64,000 nucleotides of DNA from Lunularia cruciata (GCA_948567375.1 OX419757.1:31186001-31250000), one strand, 5' to 3'. Positions 9,303 through 22,966 are shown, numbered from the stretch's first letter. The notes: generated from the letters alone by a model not told the origin. Program-made: numbers and translations.

Positions 9303-12300
9303 ATGTACGCGTTGGGGCTGCAGATGGGCCTTGCTGCACCACACACCATCGGCTCTGGTCTCTCTCTGCAACGTGGAGGTGGGTAGGTCGAGAATACAGC
9401 TCTAAAATCTTGATTTTGCTTCACTGTAGCAAGAAGTTTAAAATTTCTTTGACTTACCGTGGTTCCAGGTCTTTGTTCGACAACCCATCCACTACAGTCT
9501 AGTTGTTTATCACTCGAATCAGAATTTTCAGCTTATTTGAATCTGGAATTTTTTAAACTCTTGGCGATACAACTCCTTTTTTCTACTTCTTTCATGCTTC
9601 TGAGTTCTTAATGCTCACAAGCTGTATTTGGTCGTGCTGCAGTTTCGGGTTTCTGTCAGCATCCATGCAAGATCAGTCGATATCACCAGGGAAGAAGGAA
9701 ATATCAGATTGCTGCTGTCTCCAGAGAAAAGAAAAACGGTGACTAGCTTACCACCCTTTTGCCGGCACTCAGTTAGTATCTTTAAATCATCATCTCCGCG
9801 TAGTTGAAAAAATTCTCCAGGGTGAATTGGTTGAAGAAATCTCGATTAATCATGTATCTCAAAACTGGGTGTGTGCTCTTCAGTTTTAGATTGATTCTTA
9901 GCCGTGTGGAACTGGAATTATTACTGAGTGTTGCTATTCACAGGTGATGAGCTTTCACCTCAAGAATTCTTCGAGTCCTTTCTTAGAAGGCGCCAGTCCG
10001 ATGGAGACTTTGTCTCCAAGGCGTCCGATGTTCTGTGGAAGAAAGACGTCCCTGAATTTGATGAAGAGAAACGAAACGAAGTGCGTGAGAAGCTAGCTGA
10101 ATTGCAGAAGGTACATAGCATCTTGCCACCATTTTCAAAGTTTTAATTCAGAATTTAGGTAGAGAAAAACAGTTTACCAAGACTTCACAATATATCTTGA
10201 GTGATTTTCAAACCTGAAAGTCATTACGTGGATTTCATGAAATGATAACTAATTTTAACACTCGGAGAGTTTGCCAAATCTAAGACTGCAACGCAAGCCT
10301 CTTGTTTTCAAGTGCTTAGATGAAGGAGGTGGAGGACACTGGGAGCTATCTAAAACTGACTAAGGCTAAGAACTGGACTGCTGGACTAGAAGAAGCAGCT
10401 CCCGCAAATATAAATAGTGCTTATGAGGTAAGCGAATCAAGCTGATGAGCATGAAAATGTTCATCACTTATTTTTCGATCACTTCAGCTTGTGCTCATGA
10501 TCTTTTCCCTGTTAATGAACGGGTTTGAATTTCAAATGAACATTATATTCTAAGCATTGGATTTACGCTAGAAATAGGATTTTCCGATGAACCACACATG
10601 GTAGATAAGCATTTCTTGATTAATGAAGCGGTTCTTGGTTTGCAGGAGAGAGCCAGAGCGAGGGATGATCGTAAGAGGCAAAGCTTGCTGGAGTATGAGG
10701 CTGTAAGCTTCTAATATAAGACATGCTTGAAAGAAACAGTTTTTTATACATATGGCCATTGTTATCATTCGCTGCCTCTATCTCCAACACGCGTCTTTAT
10801 TTCCTTTCAAGATTTGTATTTCGGTATCAGGGGATTCAAAGGCTAATCATCCCTCTCTCTCTAAGTCTAACTTCATCGTTCTTCGGAGATGGATGAAGAT
10901 CCTGTCCCAGGAGTCTTCCCGTCTTTCCCTCGCCATATTGCAGCTTGTACTATGGAAACTATTTTTGTGCCACTCATGAGATAATGGCTTACCAGTGAAT
11001 AATTTGATTTCTCATGCAGTTAAAGCGGGAAATCTCCTTGATGACTGTAGGTGTAGCAGCTCTATGTAGTCTGTATTGTTTGGTGATTCTTTCGGTGGAG
11101 GTAAGCAGTTGTTGCCTTTTAAACATTAGTTTGGTGCTCTTTCTTATATAAATCATGTAGATGATGGTTAGACATTGCTGTCCAGAAACATCTTCCGCAT
11201 TAAACTATTTCAAATTGTAAGTATAAAGCGGTTACCATATGTCCCTTCACGATTGGCAAGGAGATATGGTGTTACTGTGCTAAGTTATAGGCAGTCTTAA
11301 GGCAGCTTGTGGTATAATTATGTAGAGTTCCACCAGCGTAGGAATCTTTTTAAGGTGTAAGTGCACGTTGGATTTCTTCAGTAAGAAATCCAACTTGAGA
11401 AACTATAAATCTTCTCAAATCTAATTTCTAACTGTGTGATCTCTTTCTGGCTGTCCTATCTCATAATCGCAGTCAACAGTGAGTTACGACATTGGGGCTG
11501 TGTTTAGGTACATACTCTCTACTACTACATTAGAGGTCTTCACGATATGGTACTACCTGTCTGATAGTTGGTCGAAGTGCAGATTCTGAGTCATCAGTTT
11601 TAACGCTTGAATCCAAGATAAAAATTGTAGTAGAGTAGTGTAAAATTAGAATAGTTTCCTGCCCTTAATTTTCTGTGCCACCTCATTGTTTCCACTCTAA
11701 CATACATCCCCTGTTTTTATGACCAGCTTGGCGTACCTACAGCTATTGTACCGGTACACAGATAACTTTACTGAAGACAGTGTAGCGGACATTTTTATAC
11801 CCAAACGATTCAAGAAAAAGTAATCCACTCTCAAGTCTTGTTAGATGGCTAAGCTTTCTTCGTTCAGTTAGTTGTTAAACTCAAGTGTTAAACTAGGAGG
11901 GGAAGCACTCCAGCTCTTCATGCTCGAGTGGGGCAAGAAATTGACACCAGAAAGGAAATTCGTGATCTATATATTCGGCTAAGTTTATGAGAGGCATTTG
12001 TGTTCGCAGGATTGGGATCACAAGTGGTGACGTTCAAGAGACATTGGAGAAGACAATCAGAGGAAGTGGTATGGCTTTATCTTCACCCCGACTGGTCCTT
12101 CCGGCTGCACTATACGGAGTGTGGGCAGCATCAACTCAATTTACTGGAACTTCCGGATTTCACCTGGAGGTAATAGCATCCCAGATCAATTCATTTATCT
12201 CATCTTTCTAGCAAATGAATCATATTTAGTATAGGATTTTTTTTGTTAAGCTTACAGGTATCTGTGGGCAATACTTGTTCAGGTTGCACCGATGATGTTG

Positions 12301-12396
12301 GGCTTTTTTGCCTACAAGGCAGCTGCTTTAGTTCAAGCATACAGGGATAATAGAGACCTCCTTTTCGAGTTCGACAAAAACGTGGAGTCCAAGTAA
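9303..12396 (+). CDS. Plastid-targeted membrane protein of unknown function, ten exons
   Basis: Exons read by eye: 9303-9378, 9643-9738, 9944-10110, 10320-10427, 10646-10702, 11020-11100, 11473-11507, 11727-11819, 12010-12169, 12283-12396. All introns are GT-AG and all phases agree, giving 987 nt and 328 residues. Residues 1-57 (MYALGLQMGLAAPH...) are Ser/Arg/Lys-rich and almost acid-free, as in a chloroplast transit peptide. The conserved part starts DELSPQEFFESFLRRRQ. It continues with a charged helical region, a hydrophobic segment near 175-193, a second near 197-215, a conserved patch GSGMALSSPRLVLPAALYG near 258-276, and the C-terminal MLGFFAYKAAALVQAYRDN. Two or three membrane helices are likely. 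From memory this resembles the plant family of Arabidopsis At5g27290, which has no established function; that assignment is tentative. The gene is divergent from the PP2C gene. Confidence 0.88.
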
Positions 12397-15300
12397 ATCC
12401 TTATGTAAATTTTACCACATAAGCAACTATAGTCAACGTAGTTTTGCAAATGAGATTCTGAAGGAAGATTTTATTATCTTCTCTGCATTGTGTAGAAATT
12501 TATACGGGATTTCCTGTAAAACTCCTCAGGAGAGAGTAAGACATGAGATTAGTTTTTACAAATCTCTAACTAGGCCAGCGTTGTTGTGTAGTGTCGCAGT
12601 TACTGCCACAGCCGTTCTATCTATTCCTACTGGACCAGAAAAAGTTGTCGACAGGGCCAAGATTTGATTCGTGGATCACCTGAAAGTAACTGGTAGTTCA
12701 GGAGATGCTGGGCACAAAGCATGAACTGGAGAAGAACGCTTCTCAGAAATAAAAATCTCCTCAGAGCGCAAGCCGTGGGTAGCTCATATGTTGTAGTTTC
12801 CGACACTTGTTTCCGGTGTGCTCTCCGCTTTTGGGTTTTGGCCAGTGGCTCCTAATGTTCAACGATTGACCTGTTATGAATCATGTCTGTGGGTTGCTAC
12901 CAGTAAAAGTTATAAGGTCTTGGCAGATCCTTGGTACAAGATCAATGATGGATATGTACAATATTGGATGGAGGGGCCATCAATGAGGTCGAAGGGAGTA
13001 CCACACGATCGACAGGATTGCTGGCTCCGAGAAGCCCCGTAACAGACAAAGAAATTTAAATGTTTGGCAAGTCACCACTTTTCTGATAGGTTTCTACTCC
13101 GACTTGGGCAGGAGGATGGATAATCGTTATCATTTCTTTGTCCTGTAATGTGTGGTGGTCCTAGCATATTGTATTAACCCTTGCTGAGCCGTAGTATCTC
13201 CTATATTTAGTGTGCTGATTATACGCCAAGAGCTTAGAACTTTAGAGCTTAGTCGCCACCTGACTAAGACTTTGGGCTTGCGTGATATCTAACGAACTAA
13301 CAAGCATAACCGGCAGAAAGTAATCAAACTTCTACCATTCTTATGAATTGGGAGTTGCCCCAAAAAATTGGTTTCTCCAGGATTGTGGCGTGGAAAGGAC
13401 ATCATTGTGCATGGACTCTACCTCTCTTTAACATCATTTGAATAACAGTCTTGAACTTGTATCGTCCAAGTTAGATCATCTAAGGTTAACAAGGACCTGG
13501 CGAACTCAGATATCCACAAATTCAATCGAATAAATTAATCTTTGATGGTGATACTATGGTATCAAAACTTGAGGTGGGCTTCAGTAGAACTTTACTCCCA
13601 AGTAGAGACTTAGACCACGGAGCTGAAAAGCGTGGTACACTCCAATACCCAGAGGGATCAAATCACCGTGGAATAAAAATCATGGAGTCTCCGATTACAA
13701 GTTACATATCACAAGAATGATCTGTCCACATTATTTGCAGTTAGTGCAAGATCTCAAATCTTCCATACCTCCTCTGCCAACACGTTAATCAGCAATTTTT
13801 GCCATATCATCAAGAGCCATTAGCCATTAGGACTAATGGTTCTGATGAAAGCTCTCCCAGTTGAGAGCATACGATATTCATCACAAGGCAGTCAGACTGG
13901 GTCTACACTGACATACAATATTGCGACTTATTCAACCTTCGTTGGTCTTAGACTGTGAGCATCATGGCGGTGTCAAATATTTCTGGAGATTTAACGAGTA
14001 ATCTTCTTAGCTTACAATGACTAGTCTCACGGATTCACGGATCCACATGACTTCTCCACTGAATGGTACCAATCAGGATTAAAACTTCACATGACAGATT
14101 CTTTTACTACTGACGGACACGTACACAGGTGGTCAACAATCAAGTCGATTCGACCCAGGTTCGTCTACATTATTCTGTTGTGTTCCATCCAATCCAACCT
14201 AATGTATACCAAATAAAGCAAGTAATACCGAACTGACCATCTACACTTGAATCTTTCCTACATCGGTATTCCTCCAACAACCGCCAGCAGAAGACATTTT
14301 TGTGAAGATGATGTCTTAGGATATGGCTGCACTTGATTCAACTCGCTTGGCTTTGGATTGATTCCTTGTACAGGATCCTGTCGCCAACAGATCGGGCCGC
14401 TTGAGATTCGAAGACATTTTATCCTTGTTCGGCTTCCCATCCTGCTTGTTATCCTATGAGTGTCGCGTTTCTCGCCTAAGACCGACTTAAGCGGATTAGG
14501 CGTTGTCGCGTTTCTCGAGTCCTGACGTCATGTATGTCCAGCTGGACGGCAACCGGTGTTACGGTCAGGTTAGGCGGGATCAAGTGACGCCCGTCTCCAT
14601 GTGCCATGTAACCTGAGTACTGTACGGCAGCTACTGTTCTACTGCGACTACTCGGAGATCTGGTCACAAGCTTATAATCTCGACACCCATTAGAAACGGG
14701 ACTGAGACAAATCCTAGTTCAGGATCCGTACGACGTTATGACTACATTATAATCTGTTGTCCGATAAGTACGACAATTCCGACGGCGGAGTGGAAGACTC
14801 TTTCCTTGGGCTCAAGGGATACGTCACTAGAGTGGAGTATTTAACCTAAAGCATGGGAATTTCCAGGAAGGTAGGAACGGCAGAAATATGTACGCTAAGC
14901 TGTAATATATTTGTCTATGGAGGGAACTCCTCCTACGTTCTTGGAGATTCGTTCGTTGGAGACTTTCTCCGTCAGGCGGGTAGGAGCGACACGTTTCATT
15001 AGGCTGTCATATAAGTGAACTAATATTCGATAATTTCTTCCTTTCCTGCTTGAGTTTTTCTCCAGTTTGTTCGTCGACCGCCCGTGACAAACTTATGTCT
15101 ATTTTCTGTCCGGCTCTACAGTACCTCAACTGTTTTGCTCTCTATCGTACTGATGAGTAATTTCTAGAGTTTCTTGCATCTGGCCATGTTTTCTACTTTC
15201 TCAACTGGCATAGTACTCTCATGCCCATGGAAGGCAGGGCACAGGAGCGCGATACTGTAGAAATCGTCCAGAAGAGAGTACTTCACCACAATCTTTCAGC

Positions 15301-15617
15301 AGAAGTACAGTATCTGTGTGTCATGGAACCATGAATACGATGTTAAGCGAACGCATGCAGTGGTAGACAATCGATTCTCCAGGGTTGAAGGCGTTGTCAG
15401 AGCAATAACGTCCATTCATGTTGACCAAAGGCAAAGGTTCTGTACACTTTTGACAGACGCTCATAAAACTCCGGTGTGTTTAACAACTCATCAGAAACTG
15501 TCATATCTTACCGGTATTACATAGGAGTAGTTTAAGCAAGATAGATACGGGTGTCAAGGGTGGGCCAATCACTCTCGGGGGTCGATTTACTTTCCATTTG
15601 CTTCTCATCTTGTTTTT
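12397..15617. other. 3' flank and intergenic, no gene seen
   Basis: The first several hundred bases are probably 3' UTR of the plastid-protein gene. Frames such as 12818-13042 and 15318-15524 are short and show no motif. No RNA gene or repeat family was recognised here. Confidence 0.5.
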
Positions 15618-15715
15618 GAAAAAAGCGACCGCGTGTGATAGCAAGAAGGATGGGGAGACGCCCGTCAAGCCGTACAAGCAGAATACAAAGAGGGTAAAAT
15701 GGGGCGAAGCCCCAA
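15618..15715 (-). mobile_element. 3' tail of a non-LTR retroelement (severely 5'-truncated)
   Basis: The copy consists only of the terminal ~100 bp shared with 16671, 43730, 48972, 50865 and 59260. In sense orientation these carry the palindrome ggggcttcgcccca, then atttacc-like sequence, tgtacggcttga, ccatccttcttg and a gcggtcgcttttttc end. Here the palindrome loop differs from other copies but the stem is kept. Confidence 0.65.
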
Positions 15716-15874
15716 CTCGCTTCTCCATTCGCTTCTCATTTTGTCAACATATGTGATCAGAGACATTTCTTCAAACACCACTAAAGAGCTTTGTTCCAGC
15801 CTGACAAAGGCACAGTAAAGTAAGTGTTTGACAGTCGCTCATTATAGTGTCGAGACTTTTCCACAACTGTTCTC

Positions 15875-15941
15875 AAATCTACGCTCAAGAAGATCAGAGT
15901 TGAAACTGTAATTAAATCTACGCTCAAGATGATCAAAGTTG
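15875..15941. repeat. Short direct repeat (28-bp units)
   Basis: aaatctacgctcaaga-(a/t)gatca-(g/a)agttg occurs at 15875-15902 and again at 15914-15941, with two differences. Confidence 0.8.
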
Positions 15942-16670
15942 CAATTGAGCTATAATATGGGAAATAGTACTGAGATTCGACTGTGGTTCTTATATTTGCT
16001 TCACCAGTGTTGACGCAACGGATCAGAGTACAGTACTGTAGTTGGAAGCACGGAGCAATTAATGTATCCATGGTCGGAAACAGTGCTAATAGTTGGTGCC
16101 TCTTGACCGGGGGTTTGGATGAGGAGAAAACAGCATAAGTTGAATGGACTGACGATCACGTCAGTCATAAGTTCCTTGTGAACTTGTGAATGACCTTGAC
16201 CCTTACTTCTTGTAAAGGGTCCTGATCCTCAATAACCTCCAGGACGTGTTGAACGGATTATGTTGCTCCCCATATGCATAGCGAGAGTATTAACAGGCGC
16301 AGTGAACGATGCGTAGATTTCAGGTTGAACTTACGCAAGCGGATTTTCTGTGAAGCTTTTCTCTCATGTCAACGGGTGTGAAAGATAATCCTTGACACAG
16401 TTAAGGCATTACGTACAGTGTAATTGTGGTGACCACAGTTTTAAACTTTCGAGCATTTTGTGATTTTCCATGGGGCCTGTGGAAATCTTATGGGCATGAA
16501 GGGCTCCAGCAACTCAACAAAGGTGCCAGACACCGTCATTCCCAGGCATTCCATTCGAGGAAGATTCTGTGGCTTGGACAGAGTTAATATAGTAGGTTCT
16601 TAGCAAAGTCACGATATGCAACTTGATCTTTATTTTTAGTACTCGACTGTATGCAGTAGAGAAGTAAGAA

Positions 16671-17010
16671 GGCCATCGATATAACAAGAAGGATGGGAAG
16701 ACACATCAAGCCTTATAAGGATAAAACACAACATATAAAGTGGGGCTAAGTCCCGTTGGTGTCGGTAAGAGAAATTTATCCTACGGCACCTAAGATATCT
16801 GAACTATGCAAATAATATGGTCTATAAATTTCTGTAACGTACCAAGAAACATCACCTAATATTCTCCTATGGATTGTACTCCTAGAACATCTGAACAAGT
16901 GGCCACTAATATAATTGCTCTCCCATTGAATGCACCAGCCAGTGCTCTCTACTAGAGAAATTGCTGTTAGAGTTAACGCACTTGTACTTACTGGTTATAG
17001 TGGTTAGCAA
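16671..17010 (-). mobile_element. Truncated non-LTR retroelement 3' end
   Basis: A second tail copy. It matches the others from aacaagaaggatgggaagac through the palindrome (tggggctaagtcccg) and the segment cacctaagatatctgaactatgc to tcctatggattg near 16866. Sequence beyond about 16900 is only weakly similar to the coding-copy tails at 43.9 and 49.2 kb, so the outer boundary is approximate. Confidence 0.6.
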
Positions 17011-18849
17011 TGTAATATCTGTACGCGATGGTTCTCTTCACCAATGAATCGATAACAGATAGGTCAACCATCTCACAAGAGATGTACTCAAGACCAAAAT
17101 AAACTCGTAAGGTATAGGTCAACTATAGGTCTCTTGGAGATCTATGAAGATGGATAGAAGTCCCCACAAAAAATCAACAAAATAAAAATAGAAAAATATA
17201 AAAGAATAAGAAAGATAAATATGAAGAGCATGTGAAGACTAAATGTAATATATTCCAAATCATTACTACAGCTTTATTATTGACAGTTGAGATAGTTATA
17301 TGTTTGCTTCCAAAAGACCATATCCATTGACTTCCTGGCGAAAAGAACGTTCCTCGATACGTTACTTTCCAAGTTTAGAAGAAGAAGGTTCTCTAATCTT
17401 ATTGGACTGCTCAGTCCTTACGAAGAGAACTAGGTATCTCTTAAATATCTTTCTTATGAAACTTCTTTTGCCAATTTTAAGTATCGTCTTGAATGTTATA
17501 AAGGATATTTAAACATAATACTCCTCTTCTACTATAATAATTTATATGTTGATACAAGACACTGAAATTTACTCAACGTTACTATATTATCAAAATTGAA
17601 TTTGCAAAGATAATCTGTGACTCAAAATGATGCCAATTTCAAAGGAGGGCAAGATAGTTCTGCAAGCTCCCAAGAGTGAGATGTAAATAAGAATCTACTA
17701 GATACTTACTAAAATAAATCCACTGTTTATTGCAAATAGATTGCAGAAGTGGTTATAAGAGGCGATCTTACTAGTTACTTACCAAAATAACTGCACGTTT
17801 ATTGCACAAAAGAACAGAAAGTATAAAATTTGTAAACGTGGCAAAAGTAAACCCAATATTGTGTCAATGTACCATTACATCCAATACCTCTTATCTTTTA
17901 TAAAATCTTGAACTCTATTAAAACAATTAGTCTTGAAAAAATACACATCATTTACTATGTCATGACTATGCATTATTCAATATTGGACTTTTATCACGAC
18001 AAATACGGATTTTTCTTCTGAGATGAGGAGCATGTATATAAAAACAAAAGGTGATCTTCACTAGATAGAAGCAATATTCTGTAAGCGGTTATTTTAGCCA
18101 ACTATACATGAGACGTGGTCACTCTACCACCAGCAATTTTCACCATACATGTGCTTAAACATAAATATACTGCAAATATATAACTTGTCAAAGCTAAGAT
18201 ATTACTAATTAGAATACGATTTTGACAGTGATAAAGGATGGGATTAGATTGCAAAAAGTCTATTCATCCTATCCATTTGTGGATATTATGGACACAGTAA
18301 TATCAGTTATTTTTATTTCAAGTATGCTCCGTTGATCTCTCTACAAATGGATTTGTTTGTGCTTATTATGAACACAATAAGGGTTTCAGAAATAGTTTTG
18401 ATGGACGTTTATGGATAAATAAAAAACTTCATAAGATTTTTTGTGAGTTTTGTAACTCACCAATGAGCTAATAAATGAACGCACTGTAATTTCCCATATG
18501 GGATAATCAGTGTAACTTACGGTCATTCATAAAACTTAAACTTCCAGTTATGGATTTTTAGGTGTGTTGTAATGAAATAAATGTTAGACCAAATAGGTGA
18601 CATGGATGACAAATTAGACTACCACAAAACTTGCAAAACAATCAACGCCAACCAACACAAATGAGCACTAACCTCATTGACATAGCCGGGCGCCCTTGGG
18701 TACCTTTAGGCACCTTCTTGAGGCTTTCCTTGGATTCCCTCTCCAACCATTTAAAAGAATTCAAATTAATCCACTGAATTACAATTAATGCTAATCAGTG
18801 CTTTATGGGTGCAAACTCCATATCCTTATTTCCTATGCACCACATATTA
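17011..18849. other. AT-rich intergenic, no gene seen
   Basis: Base composition turns visibly AT-rich. The 70-codon frame at 17300-17512 has no recognisable feature. No RNA gene or known element was found. Confidence 0.5.
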
Positions 18850-19021
18850 TGGAGTTTGTTAAAAATAAAGATCTCTATAATCTACTCGAACTTGTTTTTT
18901 GGGCGATCCCATACATATTTTTCACATCTATTATGGATTTTATTAAAAATAAGGAACTTGGATGGATCTTTGTAATCTACTCGAACTTGGTTTATGGACG
19001 GTCCCATACAGATTTCTTACA
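18850..19021. repeat. Diverged tandem duplication (~80-bp unit)
   Basis: 18850-18925 and 18933-19021 share ttaaaaataa, gatct, ataatctactcgaacttg / gtaatctactcgaacttgg and cccatacatatttt / cccatacagatttc in the same order. The open frame covering both copies is a by-product of the repeat. Confidence 0.7.
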
Positions 19022-19216
19022 CTCTTCATAAATACAATTTGGAAATTATAGAAGCTTTGTAAAGTTATTTTTGAAACGCCTGATGGGAAGGTTCCAATTT
19101 GGCCATTTCCACTGCCCAAATAATAATTTATGGAATTTTACGGGACATCGACTAAATTGTTATGGGGTGTGGGAGGAATTCCCTGGATTTGCGGGAGGTA
19201 CTCCCGTAACTCTATC

Positions 19217-19266
19217 AAACTTAAACGGGTCATGTTTTCATGAAAAAACATGACTCGTTTAAGTTT
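19217..19266. repeat. Near-perfect inverted repeat (22-bp arms)
   Basis: The arms 19217-19238 and 19245-19266 pair with one mismatch around a 6-nt loop (catgaa). A smaller pairing, gggaggtactccc, lies just upstream (about 19193-19205). A fold-back or MITE remnant is likely. Confidence 0.85.
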
Positions 19267-21850
19267 ATGGATTATGGGATGTCATGTAGACCCTGATACA
19301 CAAATAGTTAAACCAAAAATTATATTAAGAAAAAATAGAATTTAAACCATAAAATTTACAGTCCCCTTTACAAATGGTCATAATTTTACAATGCCTTTCA
19401 CAAATGGTCATGATTTGATTTGATTTGATTTACCACACCTCATCCAAAACTTCAAAGGAAACTCACAGGATGTGCCCTTCTCTGTAAATTTCAGAACTGA
19501 AACCGACCAATAAGATCACTTAGTCGTGTTTCAAGTATGTTCTGTTGATCTCCCTTACAAGTGGATGTAACCCATGCACTTTTGATTCAAAAAGAGATTT
19601 ACTTCAGTAAGAGGTTTTGTAGAGCTTCGATTTCAACATCTTGTGTGTTAGATCTAAGGTAAATGTAGGCTTATTTAGTACGGAATATGCATTGTAACTC
19701 TATCTTATCAAAATTTTGTTAATAGAAAGTAAACCTATAAAATTTACTTTTGATAAAGAAAAGGAGAAAATTGTATTTAACTTGAAATTTTTTTAGAGAG
19801 TCCATTAATTTATATTGGTAATTTATGTTTTAAGATTAGATTCACCACTAGCTAGATTAAACAACTCATAGACCATCCACAAGGAGATTACATATCACAT
19901 CATACAAATTTTATTAAAAAAAATCAGAAATTCTTTGTTTAGGTAGGCCTTTCAAATGCAAATTTTTGTTGTTTATCCTCTTGTACATACGCTTGAAGAT
20001 TTATTCGTCCACGGGAGAAGGAAAAGCTCATGCAGGCTTATTATGGAGAATAAAATTTGCTATTTTATTGCTTGAATAACCTTGAAAAATATGATTAAGA
20101 GATTTAGTTTCAAACCCCTAATAAATGCAAGCTTCTCTTACAGTCCATCAGCAGCATCAAGTCAAACTACTTGATCAAACTTTTAACATTGGATTCATAT
20201 ATTGCCACTCTATACAACTTTGGGAAAAAAAATGGAAAACAATAAAATGAATGTAACTTGGTATGGTTAAAAAGCTGCAATTCAAAAACTTCAATTTCTA
20301 TAAGATATGCAACAATGACGATAAAAACCAACATAAATTTCAGCCACATAACGTTGAATCAAGTATCTTAGTTTAATCACTAAAGCATGAAAGTGCAAGA
20401 TATAAAATCAATCATTTCATTTAGGGACAAAGGTCTCAAGGTGCTTCATTTTTTCATGCAAAAATACATTACTATTCAAACGTAGTTCATTGAAAAGAAA
20501 GAGGAAAATGATGATCTCTTAAGCTTTATTTATCCAAATCTGAATAGTTGGTTTTGAACAAAAAGACTAATGCAACTAAAAATTCAAATATTAAAATACA
20601 TGTTAGGTTTGAAAATTTGGATATAATTAGATTCTAATTTTTTGATTTGGGTAAGGTATCTCTATAAGAACTCTGGATGTCCTAAGAATGATAGAACCAA
20701 CATAATTTCAATTAACGATTTTAGAATTTGATATTTTCAGACACTACAAATTATTGTTATACAACATCACTTTATTACAAAGAAAGGAAACATATATGAT
20801 TATATTTGATAGGGAATGATATGAATGGTATTTTGTATATTGTAGCACATGTTCCAAATCTCCAATGAACTATCAACTAAGAACAAAAATTCAAATACAT
20901 AATTCAAGATGAACAGAAAATACTATACATTTAGATTTTAAAATTATTGTGAAAAACTAGAATCCCTAGTTGCCACAACCATGTGCACATGTGCAACTTC
21001 TTGCAATAAGGGTTTCAATAGTAGAAACCAATGATACTTATGGGAAAAATAGGGGAAAATATGGGAAAATACTTTGTAAAATTTGTAAATATTTGTATGA
21101 GTGCACAAAAAATTGTAGAGGATCTCCAAATGAATCCTTTGTAAAACATTTTACAAGAAGTTGCATTCAATTATAGAAGTTTGTCAAAGAATTAAGAGGA
21201 ATTAGATGAACTAAGAACACGTGTACATGAGGAAATGAGGAGGACAAGGAGAGCATGTCATGTAGATGATTTGACATAGCACATTGAAAAATTGATGAGA
21301 AACTCTAATGAGACATGTTGAATTTGTACACTACAATGGATTGTCATAAAAATTGATGAGGATTGATACCTGAAAACATCCAGTTGATTTTAATTTTCAT
21401 ATCAAAATCTAGAATTCCTTCTAATTTTGAGGTTAACTCTATGACCTTTGAATGCATTTTCTCATACAATTTGCCATTGAACCTAAAGAAAAAGGTTTTT
21501 ATGAGATGTTTGCATGTTAGACAATGAAAAGTGGAGTAAACAATAGAGTTAAGGGAAATTTTAGAACAACACCTCTAGACAACAAGTGAGAAAATGGTAG
21601 ATTAAGTGGATCTTGATGAACTTGATATGGAATATGGTTTAAACATGGAATACCCTCCACATTTGAATCACAATCCCAACTAGAATCATAATCTATCTCT
21701 TAGTGGTACATTTTGGGAGCTTTTGAGGATGATCTAGTAAGTACTTTTTCCCTTGTCTTCTATATTGAGTAAATAGAAACAAGATGAGGGTTGGTCTAGG
21801 ATTGTTGCATATCACTACGCTCAAATTTTTAATTAATCTCAAAGATCCCA
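19267..21850. other. AT-rich sequence, no gene seen
   Basis: Long AT-rich stretch with many stops in all frames. A short coding-like patch on the plus strand near 20970-21180 (Lys/Tyr/Cys-rich) could not be assigned. Confidence 0.45.
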
Positions 21851-21899
21851 AACACTTTGCACAAATTCATGGGGGAATTGCCAGAAACTTGTGCAAAAG

Positions 21900-22966
21900 A
21901 GAAACGTGTTTATTTACATGGCTAATTATCTTGTGTTTCATGGTAGGCAGTTTCCCACTTTGATGATAGGTAACAAACTTCAAAAAACGTGGGGATAAAA
22001 TTTAAAATTTTACAAAGAAACAAGATTGTAGAAAGATAAGAACATGGGAGAAGGTCTCATTGACAAAGAATACTACATTGAATGTAGAACCATAAAAGAC
22101 AAACTAAATCATCTATATCCTTATTTTTTCAAGATGGACAAGATGCTTGGAAGTCAAGTTAACATATCTCCAACCAATCTTATAAGCATGGGGTTTGGGA
22201 AGGAGATTAATACATCCAAAGGCATGGGGTGAGGGGAGGAGAAATATGTAATGCAAGAAGATATTCTTATATCTACATAATTTCTATATCTTGAGGTAGT
22301 TCACAACTCAGCTCCTTCTTTTATCTCAAACACCTAATGAGTCAAGGTAGGTAGAGAAGAGGAATGCATGCTAGAAGATGAAATATCAAATGAAGAGGTG
22401 AACAGCAACATGAATGCAACTACCTTACCATTGGGTGGGACTCAATGAGAAGAGAAAGAAGTAGACCAAGAAAGTAAGAATAAAAGAGTTTCAAAGGGGA
22501 CTTCCAAGATGTCACCAACTATGGCTTTTTCACAATATTTTGCAGAGATTACAACCTTGAAGTCAAATATTATCAAATCTAGGGAGAGATGTAAATTAGT
22601 TAAAATTGAAGCTTTTAATATGAGAAAGCTTCAGAAGATTCAAATGAAAGTAGAAGTTGCTAAGAGAGCTAGAGTTGAAACTAAGAAGTTGAAGGTTGAG
22701 GTGGATAGGAGGTTGAGTGAGGAGAAAAGGAGATCTAAAGCAAAGAAATGTAGATTCAAGGAAAGAAAATGCTTTCCTATATATCACTCAAGTTAATAAG
22801 AGCTACAATGACACTAGAGGAGATGCAACATTAATTCTTGACACTTTTAGCTCTTGATTATCTTCCTTACAATAGTTATAGCAGTGATCCAAACTTTCCA
22901 ATTCCAAATTATACACATTGTGGAAGTGAAAATGATATTGAAGATATTGAGGATAGTTTTATTTAA
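21900..22966 (+). pseudogene. Decayed Myb/SANT-like (trihelix) DNA-binding protein fragment with coiled-coil tail
   Basis: Translation of several short plus-strand segments gives, in order, KLQKTWG-N-LKFYKETR-like sequence (about 21967-22010), then LNHLYPYFFKMDKMLGSQVN (about 22104-22163), then a Lys/Glu-rich helix (22509-22770, VETKKLKVEVDRRLSEEKR) and an acidic C terminus ending ENDIEDIEDSFI before a stop at about 22966. The Y-P-Y-F...MD..LG pattern after a W-containing helix is typical of Myb/SANT-like proteins (MSANTD/trihelix), which accompany PIF/Harbinger transposases or are domesticated from them. Stops and frame changes interrupt it. No transposase is adjacent; the one at 42-43 kb is on the other strand. 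Assignment is tentative. Confidence 0.35.
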
